Of a DNA stretch of 46,772 bases, positions 7,526 through 15,394 are shown in pieces. A program made the position numbers and the translations under genes. The DNA is taken from positions 1 through 46,772 of the IMG/VR virus record IMGVR_UViG_3300044712_001577; one strand, given 5' to 3'. The notes below the pieces were generated by a model. It was not told the DNA's origin. It was given only the letters and a program-made list of their open reading frames with translations, and did no database searches. The number at the start of each line of letters is the position of its first letter. Position 1 is the first letter of the stretch. This stretch comes from a virus.

Positions 7526-8164
7526 TTAGATTTTAAGTTCTCGGATAAGGCGTTTTACTTCCTCGGCCAAGTACTTTTGCACTTTGTCGCTTTGACCAGA
7601 CTCACGAGCAATTTCCAACACTCGGTGTCCGTGTTTCATATTCATGAGACCTTCGTACACTGCTGTGGGATAAGCATTGGGTGCGCTGGGTTGGGCAACC
7701 ACATCAATAGTGACTATTTCAAAGTCACTAACATGTCCTGTTCTGTCATCAACGTTACCTGATCCGCGGCTGGAAACACCCAACTTGACACCACTTTGCA
7801 ACAGGGTTTTAATCAGGTTGCCCATGGGTGTGGGTAGAATCTTGAGCTTGCCGCAACCGGCGTGGCCGTCCATCCACATGCCCTCAACCGAGTGACATAC
7901 TCGGTCAAGGTTGATCTTGAGATCGTCAGGATGGTCCACTTCACCTAATACAGAGTTTCCATTGCGAATTTGCTCGTTAATGGTTTCAACTGCCTTGATG
8001 ATCTCGTGGCGTGGATAGATACGTTCGTTTGCATTGCGCTTGTCGCCTTCAATGCAAATGCCCTTGAGATAAAGATTCTTACCGCCAGACACATCAGCTT
8101 CTTCAAGAACCTGAATGTTCGCCTGGACGAATGTAAGATCTTCTCTTAGGTATCTAGATGACAT
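7526..8164 (-). CDS. 21: Prohead core protease gp21
   Basis: A 212-residue serine protease of the herpesvirus-assemblin-like fold (peptidase family U9/S80-type) that matures the T4 prohead. Visible catalytic elements are His78 in GEVDHPD and the serine of GVSSRGSG (residues 129-136), followed by the conserved DVVAQPSAPNAYP segment. The early YLKGICIEGDKRNANERIYP block is also diagnostic. Its likely substrates gp22, gp23 and the acidic core protein are encoded next to it. The start at 8164 is 4 nt from the previous stop, with AAAGG about 10 nt upstream. Confidence 0.93.
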   Translation of the reverse strand: MSSRYLREDLTFVQANIQVLEEADVSGGKNLYLKGICIEGDKRNANERIYPRHEIIKAVETINEQIRNGNSVLGEVDHPDDLKINLDRVCHSVEGMWMDGHAGCGKLKILPTPMGNLIKTLLQSGVKLGVSSRGSGNVDDRTGHVSDFEIVTIDVVAQPSAPNAYPTAVYEGLMNMKHGHRVLEIARESGQSDKVQKYLAEEVKRLIRELKI

Positions 8165-8168
8165 TTAA

Positions 8169-9035
8169 TTAACCTTTACGGCCGCCTGGTAGCGGGCTCT
8201 TGGTGTTTACGCCAGTGGCTTGAGCCAAGTGTGGCTTGGTAGCAGCAGAAAGGTCTTTCATGCTAGAACCAGCCTTGTTCTGGAAGTCACCAATGAGATC
8301 TTTGGTCTGATTGCTATAGGCGCCAGCAGCATCGTGCTTGCCGCCCATGCTAGCACCAGTGTGAACTGGCTTGGCAGCCATGCCAGCGGCACCGCTGTTA
8401 GCAGCAACTGTAGACTTCTTGTTTACACCGCCTTCTTCGCTAGTAACTGGCTTTGGAGCAGCCTTCAAACTTACGGCTTCGGCCATGGGGATCATTTCTT
8501 CTGTGTCGTCAACTTCGATAGCATCGCCACCTTCGTCGGCACCAAAGTCATCGCCGTCGCCCATGTCACCACCGGCTTCGCTGCCCATTAGTTCTTCAAA
8601 TTCAGCCATGAGTTCGTCAAGCTTGTCTTCAAGGTCCATAACACGGTCTTCGAGTTCTTCTTCGCCGGCTTCAGCGCCTTCGTCGTCGGCAGCACCAACT
8701 TCCATGTCGTCGGCGCCTTCGTCGTCGCCTTCGGCTTCCATGCTCATGTCTGACTCTTCTTCCATTTCGACATCGTCGATCAGGTCGTCAGCAGCGTCAC
8801 CGCCCATGGCACCTTCTTCAATATCTTCGTCAGCAGATTCGTCAAGTTCTTCTTCGTCCTTGGCTTCATCTAGCTCTTCTTCTTTGGCTTCGTCGAGGTC
8901 TTCCTCGGCTTCTTCAGCCATGATATTTTCGTAAATCTGGCGGCTCTTTTCTACAACAATGTCGTGGAAAAGCTCGCGAGCTTTTTGTTCTTCATCGTTG
9001 ATCACGTATTCGATCAACTGTTCAAATCTGTTCAT
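8169..9035 (-). CDS. Acidic prohead core protein (gp67/gp68-type)
   Basis: A 288-residue protein. The first ~40 residues (FEQLIEYVINDEEQKARELF then VVEKSRQIYENIM) match the conserved start of prohead core proteins in T4-like marine phages. Residues 40-165 are extremely acidic (runs such as EEELDEAKDEEELDE) with Ala/Gly/Met, and the rest is Ala/Gly/Lys-rich. T4 has small core proteins gp67 and gp68 at this site, between portal and protease, and gp67 is likewise very acidic. This version is much longer than either. Its likely role is a scaffold-core component digested by gp21. AGGAG precedes the ATG and a TGTAAATA late promoter lies 31 nt upstream. Confidence 0.75.
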   Translation of the reverse strand: MNRFEQLIEYVINDEEQKARELFHDIVVEKSRQIYENIMAEEAEEDLDEAKEEELDEAKDEEELDESADEDIEEGAMGGDAADDLIDDVEMEEESDMSMEAEGDDEGADDMEVGAADDEGAEAGEEELEDRVMDLEDKLDELMAEFEELMGSEAGGDMGDGDDFGADEGGDAIEVDDTEEMIPMAEAVSLKAAPKPVTSEEGGVNKKSTVAANSGAAGMAAKPVHTGASMGGKHDAAGAYSNQTKDLIGDFQNKAGSSMKDLSAATKPHLAQATGVNTKSPLPGGRKG

Positions 9036-9066
9036 AGAGAAAACTCCTATAGGTAAAGTGTATTGT

Positions 9067-9074
9067 TATTTACA
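9067..9074 (-). promoter_or_regulatory. Late promoter TGTAAATA
   Basis: TGTAAATA on the minus strand ends 31 nt before the ATG of the acidic core protein (9035). An AGGAG ribosome site lies in between, which gives a conventional short leader. The 103-nt gap 9036-9138 holds nothing else I can identify. Confidence 0.6.
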
Positions 9075-9138
9075 ATAGAGGGAAAAAATACGCGGTTTAA
9101 TCGGCAAAAAAGACTATAAATTGTCTGTTCTTATTAGA

Positions 9139-9357
9139 TTACGCAATGGGCTGCGGTGGAGGTGCGTACTGTTGACGAATTTTCTTGAGCTTTTCTTTGT
9201 ATTCAAAAGCTCGTACATCATTCATCTTTCGTAGCTTGTTGAGCTGTCGCAAAGTCAAACGAGTTTTACGCAGGTCATTTTTGGTAACCTGTGCATTGTC
9301 TTGACTTACGTCTTGATAGGCTTCGGGGGCCTTTTTCCAAAATTCTTGTAACAGCAT
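9139..9357 (-). CDS. Small conserved protein between gp20 and the prohead core gene
   Basis: A 72-residue, basic, helix-rich protein (NDLRKTRLTLRQLNKLRKMN, then EYKEKLKKIRQQYAPPPQP). An ORF of this length and pattern is conserved directly after the portal gene in many T4-like cyanophages and may be a gp68-like core or portal-assembly factor, but its function is not established. It begins 8 nt after the gp20 stop. No clear ribosome site is present; CATAAATA lies 5 nt before the ATG. Confidence 0.6.
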   Translation of the reverse strand: MLLQEFWKKAPEAYQDVSQDNAQVTKNDLRKTRLTLRQLNKLRKMNDVRAFEYKEKLKKIRQQYAPPPQPIA

Positions 9358-9362
9358 GACTT

Positions 9363-9370
9363 TATTTATG
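9363..9370 (-). promoter_or_regulatory. Late-promoter-like CATAAATA, 5 nt before a start codon
   Basis: The minus strand reads CATAAATA-AAGTC-ATG, overlapping the TAA stop of gp20. Its match to the late -10 element, and the same 5-nt spacing seen at 5139, 31798 and 2199, suggest a leaderless start. The overlap with a stop codon makes chance possible. Confidence 0.45.
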
Positions 9371-11162
9371 CGGGTGGGGGTGCGCCTGTGGCGCTAGCAG
9401 GAACTACACCGCCCGGGCCACCTGGGGCAGCAGCAGCGTCGACTCCGGGTGTGCCTGGTGTGCCTGGCTGCATTCCGGCCATTTCTGCACCAGCTTCGAT
9501 GTCACTTTCCAGGCCGCCTGGAGTAATGCCCACAGAACGTAGATCCTGTCCTGAAGTGGTTTGCATTTCAGGTTGATCACGTTCTTCCATCCACATGTCT
9601 TCGTTTTCTTTGATCTCGTCTTCGGTGAGACCAAGGTAACGTTTGAGCAAGAAACGCTTGCTCATGTAAGGCAGTGGCTCTAAACTAGTAAATGCATTGA
9701 TACGTGTAGTATCCAGCTCTGCTTGACGATAGCTGGCAAAGTTCTGCGGTGGGTTAAACTTCAGTGTAAACAGACCAGAGTCAATGTTGAATCCGCGCCA
9801 CTTCAAGAACATCTTGAATTCGTCGTCTAACTTCTGTGCAATGTGTCCTTGTAGACGTTCGCAGTATTGATTGAAACGATATTCTTGAATCAATGCTGTG
9901 CCTACTTTGCCGTCGGCCATTGAGCGATCTGAGTCATCGGGGCCTGTGGGCAAGTAGCTAGAAGGCACACGCAGGCCACGTGCCATTTTGTTGTTGAAGT
10001 ACTTTAGGTCGTCAATCTCGCCTAGGTTCTGTCCGCCGGGCAGAGTTTCAACTGAGCTGCCACGACCGTCTTGTGTTTGTGGAAAGAAGTAATCTTCGTT
10101 GATACTCAGTGGATTGTAGCTGGCATCCATCATGTTCTGTCCACCACCTGTTACAGTGGGGATTCTACGCTGGTGCATTTCGTTTTTCACACGTTCTACA
10201 AACGCCATAGCAAGGTGACTAGGCATGTTGCCCACGTCAATCTTGAAGATTCTACGCTCTGGAGCACGGCTCACACGATAGATAAGAATTGAGTCTTCTA
10301 GCAGTTCTTTTTGCTTGAATACCTTGTAAATCTGTTCCAGTACTGATCGTCCAAAAGGCCAAAATACGTCAAGACCTTCGTTCAAACTCATGTGAACCAC
10401 GTGCTTGGCATCAATACAAGTTTCGTTCATGGCAGTCATAAAGCGGCTGTTGCCCACACCGCCACCTACACCGCCGTTGGGCATGGTATAGTTTGCTGAA
10501 CCAGAGATTGTGCCTGTCACAGGGTTGGTCATGTAGTCTGTGGTTGTTTTTGCAGCCACAGTCATGTTTTGGAAGTTGGGATTGATGTCACGAATCACAT
10601 ACTGCTCAGGGCGCTTGCCTTCTGATTCGTTTACAATGATTCGCATGACCTTTGACATGTCTACCCAGAACATTTCAAAAGTTTCTGGGTCACGCACAAA
10701 TACCTGATCTCCGTACTTTATAGTATTACGGAACAGTTTGAAAATTCTGTTGTCTAGTTGGTTGATTTTGACCCACTGCTGTAGCTGCTTGCGGATAATG
10801 CTGACTTCGTTGTCAGTGGGCTTGTCTTTGTAATCTACAGCAAAAGGTGTGCCGTTGTCTTCGTTAATCTGTGTGGAGAATTCAGCAATGATGTCTAAGC
10901 AAGCATTGATTTCTGAATCCATGTCCATGTTTTCGTATTGGTTGTATCGCTCAATACGGTTGGGGTGGCCAGAATAAACTTCGGGAAGTCTACTGGCATA
11001 GTTGCGGAATACAAAGTCCGGGGGCATGCCGCCAGTGCCGTCGTTTTTGCCGTAACCGGGCAGACCGTATTGATTGCTGCCCGAAATGGGACTCATCACG
11101 CCCGATGTGTCTGCTACTTTGAAGTATTTGCGCCAGCCGCCGCTTGATCTTGGTTCTGCCAT
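9366..11162 (-). CDS. 20: Portal vertex protein gp20
   Basis: A 598-residue portal protein forming the dodecameric DNA-packaging channel and head-tail vertex. Diagnostic segments are YENMDMDSEINACLDIIAEF (residues about 75-95), LFRNTIKYGDQVFV, LEQIYKVFKQKELLEDSILIYRVSRAPERRIFKIDVGNMP, and YFNNKMARGLRVPSSYLP. The C-terminal ~60 residues are Gly/Pro/Ala-rich and probably disordered. T4 gp20 is 524 aa; the extra length is in that tail and a Gly/Asn-rich loop near residues 225-245. No ribosome site is visible; GGTAAATA ends 7 nt before the ATG. Confidence 0.95.
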   Translation of the reverse strand: MAEPRSSGGWRKYFKVADTSGVMSPISGSNQYGLPGYGKNDGTGGMPPDFVFRNYASRLPEVYSGHPNRIERYNQYENMDMDSEINACLDIIAEFSTQINEDNGTPFAVDYKDKPTDNEVSIIRKQLQQWVKINQLDNRIFKLFRNTIKYGDQVFVRDPETFEMFWVDMSKVMRIIVNESEGKRPEQYVIRDINPNFQNMTVAAKTTTDYMTNPVTGTISGSANYTMPNGGVGGGVGNSRFMTAMNETCIDAKHVVHMSLNEGLDVFWPFGRSVLEQIYKVFKQKELLEDSILIYRVSRAPERRIFKIDVGNMPSHLAMAFVERVKNEMHQRRIPTVTGGGQNMMDASYNPLSINEDYFFPQTQDGRGSSVETLPGGQNLGEIDDLKYFNNKMARGLRVPSSYLPTGPDDSDRSMADGKVGTALIQEYRFNQYCERLQGHIAQKLDDEFKMFLKWRGFNIDSGLFTLKFNPPQNFASYRQAELDTTRINAFTSLEPLPYMSKRFLLKRYLGLTEDEIKENEDMWMEERDQPEMQTTSGQDLRSVGITPGGLESDIEAGAEMAGMQPGTPGTPGVDAAAAPGGPGGVVPASATGAPPPA

Positions 11163-11169
11163 GGTGACT

Positions 11170-11177
11170 TATTTACC
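11170..11177 (-). promoter_or_regulatory. Late promoter GGTAAATA upstream of gp20
   Basis: GGTAAATA-AGTCACC-ATG on the minus strand, in the 16-nt gap between the tape-measure-like gene and gp20. Spacing to the ATG is 7 nt, so a transcript from here would have almost no leader. Confidence 0.55.
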
Positions 11178-11178
11178 G

Positions 11179-14100
11179 TTAGTTAGACGCCAGCTGTGCC
11201 ATTCTTGTGCTGGCTGTGGCAGTAGTTTGCTGATTACGACTGATCGATTCCAACAATTCAATCATGCGCTGCTGTGATCCGCTGTCTTTCATGGCTATCA
11301 TAGCGTTGGTTAATTCACGCATCATTGATCCCATTTCGTTGCGCAACACTTGTACTTGGGCGTCTACTGCACGGTTAGATGATACAAGTTCATCTAAACT
11401 GGGCAAGCTCACAGGAACAGCACCGTTTTTCAGTGGTATCACTGCTTCTTTGCCGTGTAGCACAGCAGGGTAGCCAGTCATCGGTCCTGAGAACATGCCG
11501 CCATCTCTAGCTTTGGGGGCGTCTGACAGAGCAGTTAGCACCTCTTGCCGACTGATAGTTGCTTTGTTTGATCCAACACCTTGAGCAGCACTAACACCAC
11601 TGGACAATGGAAGTCCTGCCCATACCTGTGCAATGGCATCAGCAAATTGTTCCGCAGACATTTTTCCGCTTTGGAATTTTTGAAAGCCTTTTTCATTGAG
11701 CAATGCAATTGCCAATTTGTCCTGTGTACCCGGAGAAAATGTTTCGTTGGGAGTTACTACTCCCTGGTTTAGCAACCCTTGTAAAGTTTTTTGCACAATT
11801 TGGTATTTGCCAACTGCGGTACTTTCGTGCCCCTGTGCAATCATGTTGCGTTGGAAATCCAATACTTCACGGATGGTCATGCTGGTAAGCTCAGGATTTA
11901 CTTTGCCACCAACTAAAATATTGTAGTTGCCACCACTTTCAGCTTTACCAATAATATCTAGTATCCTAGTAGCAGAGGTTGTTGGGCGTTCTCCAGCAAG
12001 TGGCGTTTCTTGTCCAACACGAGCTCTTGCAGACATTTCTGCTGCACCAGCACGTTCTGCTTGTCTTCTTGCTTTGAATTCGGCTATACGTGCTGCTCTG
12101 GCTTCTGGACTTGCAGCACCTTTTTCTTCTGTTATTTTGACTCGTTTGGCTGTAGCTTCTTGCAGTGCAGCTTGTGCTGTTTTTGCGTCGATTGTAGTTG
12201 CTGCTGCTGCACCTGCGGCAGTGCCTGACTTAGTCGACGATGGTGCAGGAACAGCTGGTGCGCTCTTGCCTGCTGCTGAAGCTGTGCCTCCATCATACAC
12301 CGGTGTTCCTCCTGGGACCTGTGTTCCAATGATATCGCCAAATGTAGACACTGCATCAGCAAAAGTTTTTGATGCTGTTTCGTGTATCTCTGCTGCAATG
12401 TTGAACTGACTGATACCACGTTCCATGGTCATAGTAGCAGCTCTTTGCGCACGATTGGCGTCAATTAGATCTTTGGTGTTCTTATCAACTTTGATACGTT
12501 CATCTTTGACTGCTTCAACAAATTGAATAACAGCGTCTGGTCCTGTGAATCCGCGTGCTTCGGCAGCTTTTCTAAGTTGTGCCTGGCGAGCTTCGTCTTC
12601 TCGCAACGGCACAGATGCAATTTGAAATCCTTTGATGTCGCCAACTATTGCATTGATACTGGCCAACGAATCTGCTTGTGCTACAGCAGTTTTTACTGAT
12701 CGGTCGTAAACTTGTGCTACAGTTAAGTTTGTGTCTTCGATTAAACTAGTAAAACCTGTGCTGAGTTCTAGCTGAGTAGCTGCTTCTGTTGTCAGCGCAC
12801 CTCGACTTGCTCCTAGCTGCAATGCACCAACAAACGCTTCTTCGCCCAGCGTTTTACGATACATGCTTGCTACTTCTTGCACACGCTTCAGTCTGTTGAT
12901 TTCTGCAACGTTGCCTTCTTTCATGGCTTGTGTAAGAGCAGCACGGAATCTGGTTTCAGCCAACGCAGCTTCTCTGGCTTCTTGTTGATCTTTTCTAGTA
13001 GTGCCTGTGAGCTGTGCTGCAAGATCCAGTTCTCTGATGTAGTTGGCAGAGCTTTCAACTAACTTGTTGGTATTGTTGAGTTGCAATTGACCAGTTCGAG
13101 CCAGAATCGACATGTAGCTTAGAGTAACTTCACGTTGCTCCTGCATTGTGATGCCCATGTATTCAAGTTCTCGGCCAAACTGTCCTTTAGTTAAATCGCC
13201 GGCAACTTTTGTAAATGCTTTAGCACCAAGTTGCGAAGTTCCACCCATGATAGCCAAGTTGCGATTGTTTTCAACAATGAGTTTGTTGAACTGCTCAATC
13301 TCACTCATGGTCATACCCAGAGTCTGAACTGCGTCGATAATACCGTCTATACCGTTCTCTACTGCTATGCCGCCCCGACTGAGTTCATTGAAACTTTTGA
13401 GTTGTGCATCCAGTTGCTTGGCGGCCATTTCATTGACTTTGAGTGTTGCGCTGATTGCAGCAGTGCCCAATCCCAACAATGCAGCACCAGCTCGCATACC
13501 CCATTTTATTATGTTGGCCATTGGGCCAGCAGGCGTAAAGAAGGATGCAATGGTCAATATATTGCTTGCAAGACTGCCTAACTCCAACAACGGCTTGGCA
13601 AATTCAGAAACAGCTTTGGCTGAAAGTTCGGCACCTTGTTTGCCGTCTAGTAGACCTGTGGCAAACAACTTCAAAGACTGAGTTGCACCTTGGCCTGCTG
13701 CGCCAAGCACTCTTAGGCCAGTCTGGGCTGCTATTGAGTCGCCAGCTAGATCAAAGAATCTGGTTTTTAATAGTTCGGACGCGGACCCAGATGCAGCAAA
13801 GGCATCAAACATCACGGCGCTGCTGGCTTGAGCTTTGTTTAGATCTTCAGCTTGTCTACGAACGTTTTTAGACCTAGCTTCTGTTTCTGCTTTGGCTCGT
13901 TGCTGTGCTTGCTCACGTTCTTCTTTTATCAACTGTTCTTGTGATAGCTTGCTTTTGCGTATAGCTTCTTCACGAGCCTTGGCTTCTTCTTCCAGTTTGT
14001 CAATGGCAGCTTGACGTTCTTTTTCTTCTTCGTCAAGTTTTCCTGCTGTTTTCTCCACAGCTTTGGTAAACTTTTCGATGGCTTCTTGTTCAGTGACTCG

Positions 14101-14292
14101 ATTTTTCTTAGAGGTATCGAGCTTGACTGCCAGGGCGCCCAAGGCCACAACCACACGATCCACGCTGCGAACCATGCGTTCGGTGCCGTCCACTGCGTTC
14201 TTCGGAGACGTAGCCCCTGTGCCGCTGATGTTTTGCAGCACAGGAATCAACTGACGCATCTGTTCAACTAAGTCTCTTAATTCTTGATCCAT
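11179..14292 (-). CDS. Tail tape-measure-like protein with a C-terminal lytic (lysozyme-like) domain
   Basis: A 1037-residue protein. Residues 60-160 are a charged coiled coil. Residues ~195-290 carry several hydrophobic stretches (LASNILTIASFFTPAGPMAN; AALLGLGTAAISATL), typical of tape measures. The middle is helical. Residues ~776-915 form a domain resembling lambda-type lytic transglycosylase: IGKAESGG with candidate catalytic Glu785, then AVGKYQI, FSPGTQDKLAIALL and VWAGLP. A GG-F-x-GPM-x-GY...LHGKEAVIPL segment (~935-960) is typical of tape-measure C-termini. It probably sets tail length and locally cuts peptidoglycan during DNA entry. In T4 the tape measure gp29 lies elsewhere and lacks such a domain; here it sits directly upstream of gp20. 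Confidence 0.75.
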   Translation of the reverse strand: MDQELRDLVEQMRQLIPVLQNISGTGATSPKNAVDGTERMVRSVDRVVVALGALAVKLDTSKKNRVTEQEAIEKFTKAVEKTAGKLDEEEKERQAAIDKLEEEAKAREEAIRKSKLSQEQLIKEEREQAQQRAKAETEARSKNVRRQAEDLNKAQASSAVMFDAFAASGSASELLKTRFFDLAGDSIAAQTGLRVLGAAGQGATQSLKLFATGLLDGKQGAELSAKAVSEFAKPLLELGSLASNILTIASFFTPAGPMANIIKWGMRAGAALLGLGTAAISATLKVNEMAAKQLDAQLKSFNELSRGGIAVENGIDGIIDAVQTLGMTMSEIEQFNKLIVENNRNLAIMGGTSQLGAKAFTKVAGDLTKGQFGRELEYMGITMQEQREVTLSYMSILARTGQLQLNNTNKLVESSANYIRELDLAAQLTGTTRKDQQEAREAALAETRFRAALTQAMKEGNVAEINRLKRVQEVASMYRKTLGEEAFVGALQLGASRGALTTEAATQLELSTGFTSLIEDTNLTVAQVYDRSVKTAVAQADSLASINAIVGDIKGFQIASVPLREDEARQAQLRKAAEARGFTGPDAVIQFVEAVKDERIKVDKNTKDLIDANRAQRAATMTMERGISQFNIAAEIHETASKTFADAVSTFGDIIGTQVPGGTPVYDGGTASAAGKSAPAVPAPSSTKSGTAAGAAAATTIDAKTAQAALQEATAKRVKITEEKGAASPEARAARIAEFKARRQAERAGAAEMSARARVGQETPLAGERPTTSATRILDIIGKAESGGNYNILVGGKVNPELTSMTIREVLDFQRNMIAQGHESTAVGKYQIVQKTLQGLLNQGVVTPNETFSPGTQDKLAIALLNEKGFQKFQSGKMSAEQFADAIAQVWAGLPLSSGVSAAQGVGSNKATISRQEVLTALSDAPKARDGGMFSGPMTGYPAVLHGKEAVIPLKNGAVPVSLPSLDELVSSNRAVDAQVQVLRNEMGSMMRELTNAMIAMKDSGSQQRMIELLESISRNQQTTATASTRMAQLASN

Positions 14293-14304
14293 GTTTTTGT
14301 GGCC

Positions 14305-14312
14305 TATAAATA
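14305..14312 (+). promoter_or_regulatory. T4-type late promoter, perfect TATAAATA, for the hub/chaperone block
   Basis: TATAAATA on the plus strand ends 30 nt before the gp26-type ATG at 14343. It interlocks with the opposing GGTAAATA at 14323-14330, so each -10 lies in the region first transcribed from the other. Confidence 0.8.
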
Positions 14313-14322
14313 GATATAATCA

Positions 14323-14330
14323 TATTTACC
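14323..14330 (-). promoter_or_regulatory. Late promoter GGTAAATA for the tape-measure/head block
   Basis: GGTAAATA on the minus strand ends 30 nt before the ATG at 14292, the same distance as the opposing promoter from its own gene. The predicted start sites of the two are only a few bases apart. Confidence 0.65.
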
Positions 14331-14342
14331 GCGAGAAAATCC

Positions 14343-15179
14343 ATGAATTCTAATCCCCTAAGTCAATACTTTAGGCAACCCGCTATCTTTATTAGATTGC
14401 CCAGTCAGGGCGATTTTTATCCTCAAGGCACACTTGAGCACACTGTAAACGGTGAATACCCTGTGCTGCCCATGACCACTGCTGACGAAATTACCTATCG
14501 TACACCTGATGCACTGTTCAACGGACAAGCAGTGTGTTCGGTAATTGAAAGCTGTGTACCCAACATCAAAAATGCCTGGGCCGTACCCAGTGTGGACCTG
14601 GACACTATTTTGGTGGCCATTCGCATTGCTACTTACGGCAACGATCTTGATATCATGAGCACATGTCCTGCCTGTGAAACTGAAACTGAATATACCTTGG
14701 ATCTAACACAGGTACTTTCCAGTATTCAGGGCATTGACTACAGCAAGAGCTTGGTGTTAGGCGATTTGGAAATCTATTTCCAACCCATGAGCTACAAGCA
14801 AATGAACGATAATTCGCTGATTCAGTTCGAAGAACAACGTGCGTTACAGTCTTTGCAAAATGCCGAAGTTGACAGCGAGGCACAAACCAAACAACTGTCC
14901 GAAGTGCTGAGAAAGATCAACACAGTGACCACCCGAGCACTGGCTCAAAGCATTGCAGTGGTCAAGACACCCACAGCACAAGTCACCGATCCTAACCACA
15001 TCGGTGAATGGTTGCTAAACTGTGACCGCAACACTTTTGCTGCCATTAGAGACTTTATTATCGAGAGCAAGCAGCAAAGCGAACTCAAGCCAATGAAGAT
15101 CAAATGCACCAATTGCAATCACGGTTATGATCAACCATTTACACTGAACATGACTGATTTTTTCGCGGCCGCCTCCTGA
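14343..15179 (+). CDS. 26: Baseplate hub assembly protein, gp26/gp51 family (probable tail assembly chaperone)
   Basis: A 278-residue protein of the T4 baseplate gp26/gp51 family (Pfam T4_baseplate type). It begins NPLSQYFRQPAIFIRLPSQG and contains TPDALFNGQAVCSVIESCVPNIKNAW (residues 55-79). Two CxxC pairs, Cys108/Cys111 and Cys255/Cys258, can form a zinc-binding knuckle. No lytic or membrane features are present. The frame ends shortly after a T TTT TTC slippery heptamer (15158-15164). A -1 shift there continues directly into the next ORF and would give a product of about 350 residues. It opens the plus-strand block behind a perfect late promoter and is divergent from the tape-measure-like gene, as befits a tail chaperone. 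Confidence 0.85.
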   Translation: MNSNPLSQYFRQPAIFIRLPSQGDFYPQGTLEHTVNGEYPVLPMTTADEITYRTPDALFNGQAVCSVIESCVPNIKNAWAVPSVDLDTILVAIRIATYGNDLDIMSTCPACETETEYTLDLTQVLSSIQGIDYSKSLVLGDLEIYFQPMSYKQMNDNSLIQFEEQRALQSLQNAEVDSEAQTKQLSEVLRKINTVTTRALAQSIAVVKTPTAQVTDPNHIGEWLLNCDRNTFAAIRDFIIESKQQSELKPMKIKCTNCNHGYDQPFTLNMTDFFAAAS

Positions 15180-15231
15180 TTCAAGACAATGAGCAAGTGG
15201 TTGCGTCAATAGAGCGACTGGAGAAGGAGGC
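15158..15231 (+). promoter_or_regulatory. Candidate programmed -1 frameshift signal
   Basis: In the gp26 frame the codons are GAT TTT TTC, so T TTT TTC (15158-15164) fits the X XXY YYZ rule for -1 slippage. After a 6-nt spacer, GCCTCCT (15171-15177) can pair perfectly with AGGAGGC (15225-15231) to make a 7-bp stem. The -1 frame is open from the slip site through 15394 without a stop. The downstream ORF lacks an ATG start and a convincing ribosome site. Confidence 0.6.
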
Positions 15232-15394
15232 CAAGCAGATCAAAGACGAAATGTTTAGGGTTTGCTGGCACATGCGCGGTGGTATCACCATAGATCAAGC
15301 CATGCAACTGAGTTATCGCGACAGGGAAAGCATTGCTGAACTGATCAAGAGCAATCTAGAAACAACCAAAAAATCTGGACTTCCATATTTCTAA
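15197..15394 (+). CDS. Small hub/chaperone ORF, probably made as a -1 frameshift extension of gp26
   Basis: A 65-residue helical protein if started at GTG 15197 (VVASIERLEKEAKQIKDEMF, then MRGGITIDQAMQLSYRDRES and ETTKKSGLPYF). The RGG-I-x-(Y/I)-DQA-x(2)-LSYRDRE pattern resembles the C-terminal part of phage tail assembly chaperones, and homologues follow gp26 in T4-like marine phages. I see no AUG and no ribosome site at the expected distance, and the frame is open upstream to the slippery site. Its main product is therefore probably the gp26 fusion, adding 11 linker residues (RGRLLIQDNEQ) plus these 65. A free protein from GTG cannot be excluded. Its stop overlaps the next ATG by 1 nt. Confidence 0.7.
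   Translation: MVASIERLEKEAKQIKDEMFRVCWHMRGGITIDQAMQLSYRDRESIAELIKSNLETTKKSGLPYF

Noticed and set aside
8371-8934. Plus-strand Ser-rich open frame of 187 codons
   Set aside because: It is the mirror of the acidic Asp/Glu-rich prohead core gene: Asp/Glu codons read backwards give Ser. It has no ribosome site and lies wholly inside a recognised gene.
11927-12409. Plus-strand Ala/Ser-rich frame of 160 codons
   Set aside because: Lies inside the tape-measure-like gene on the opposite strand; no motif and no ribosome site.
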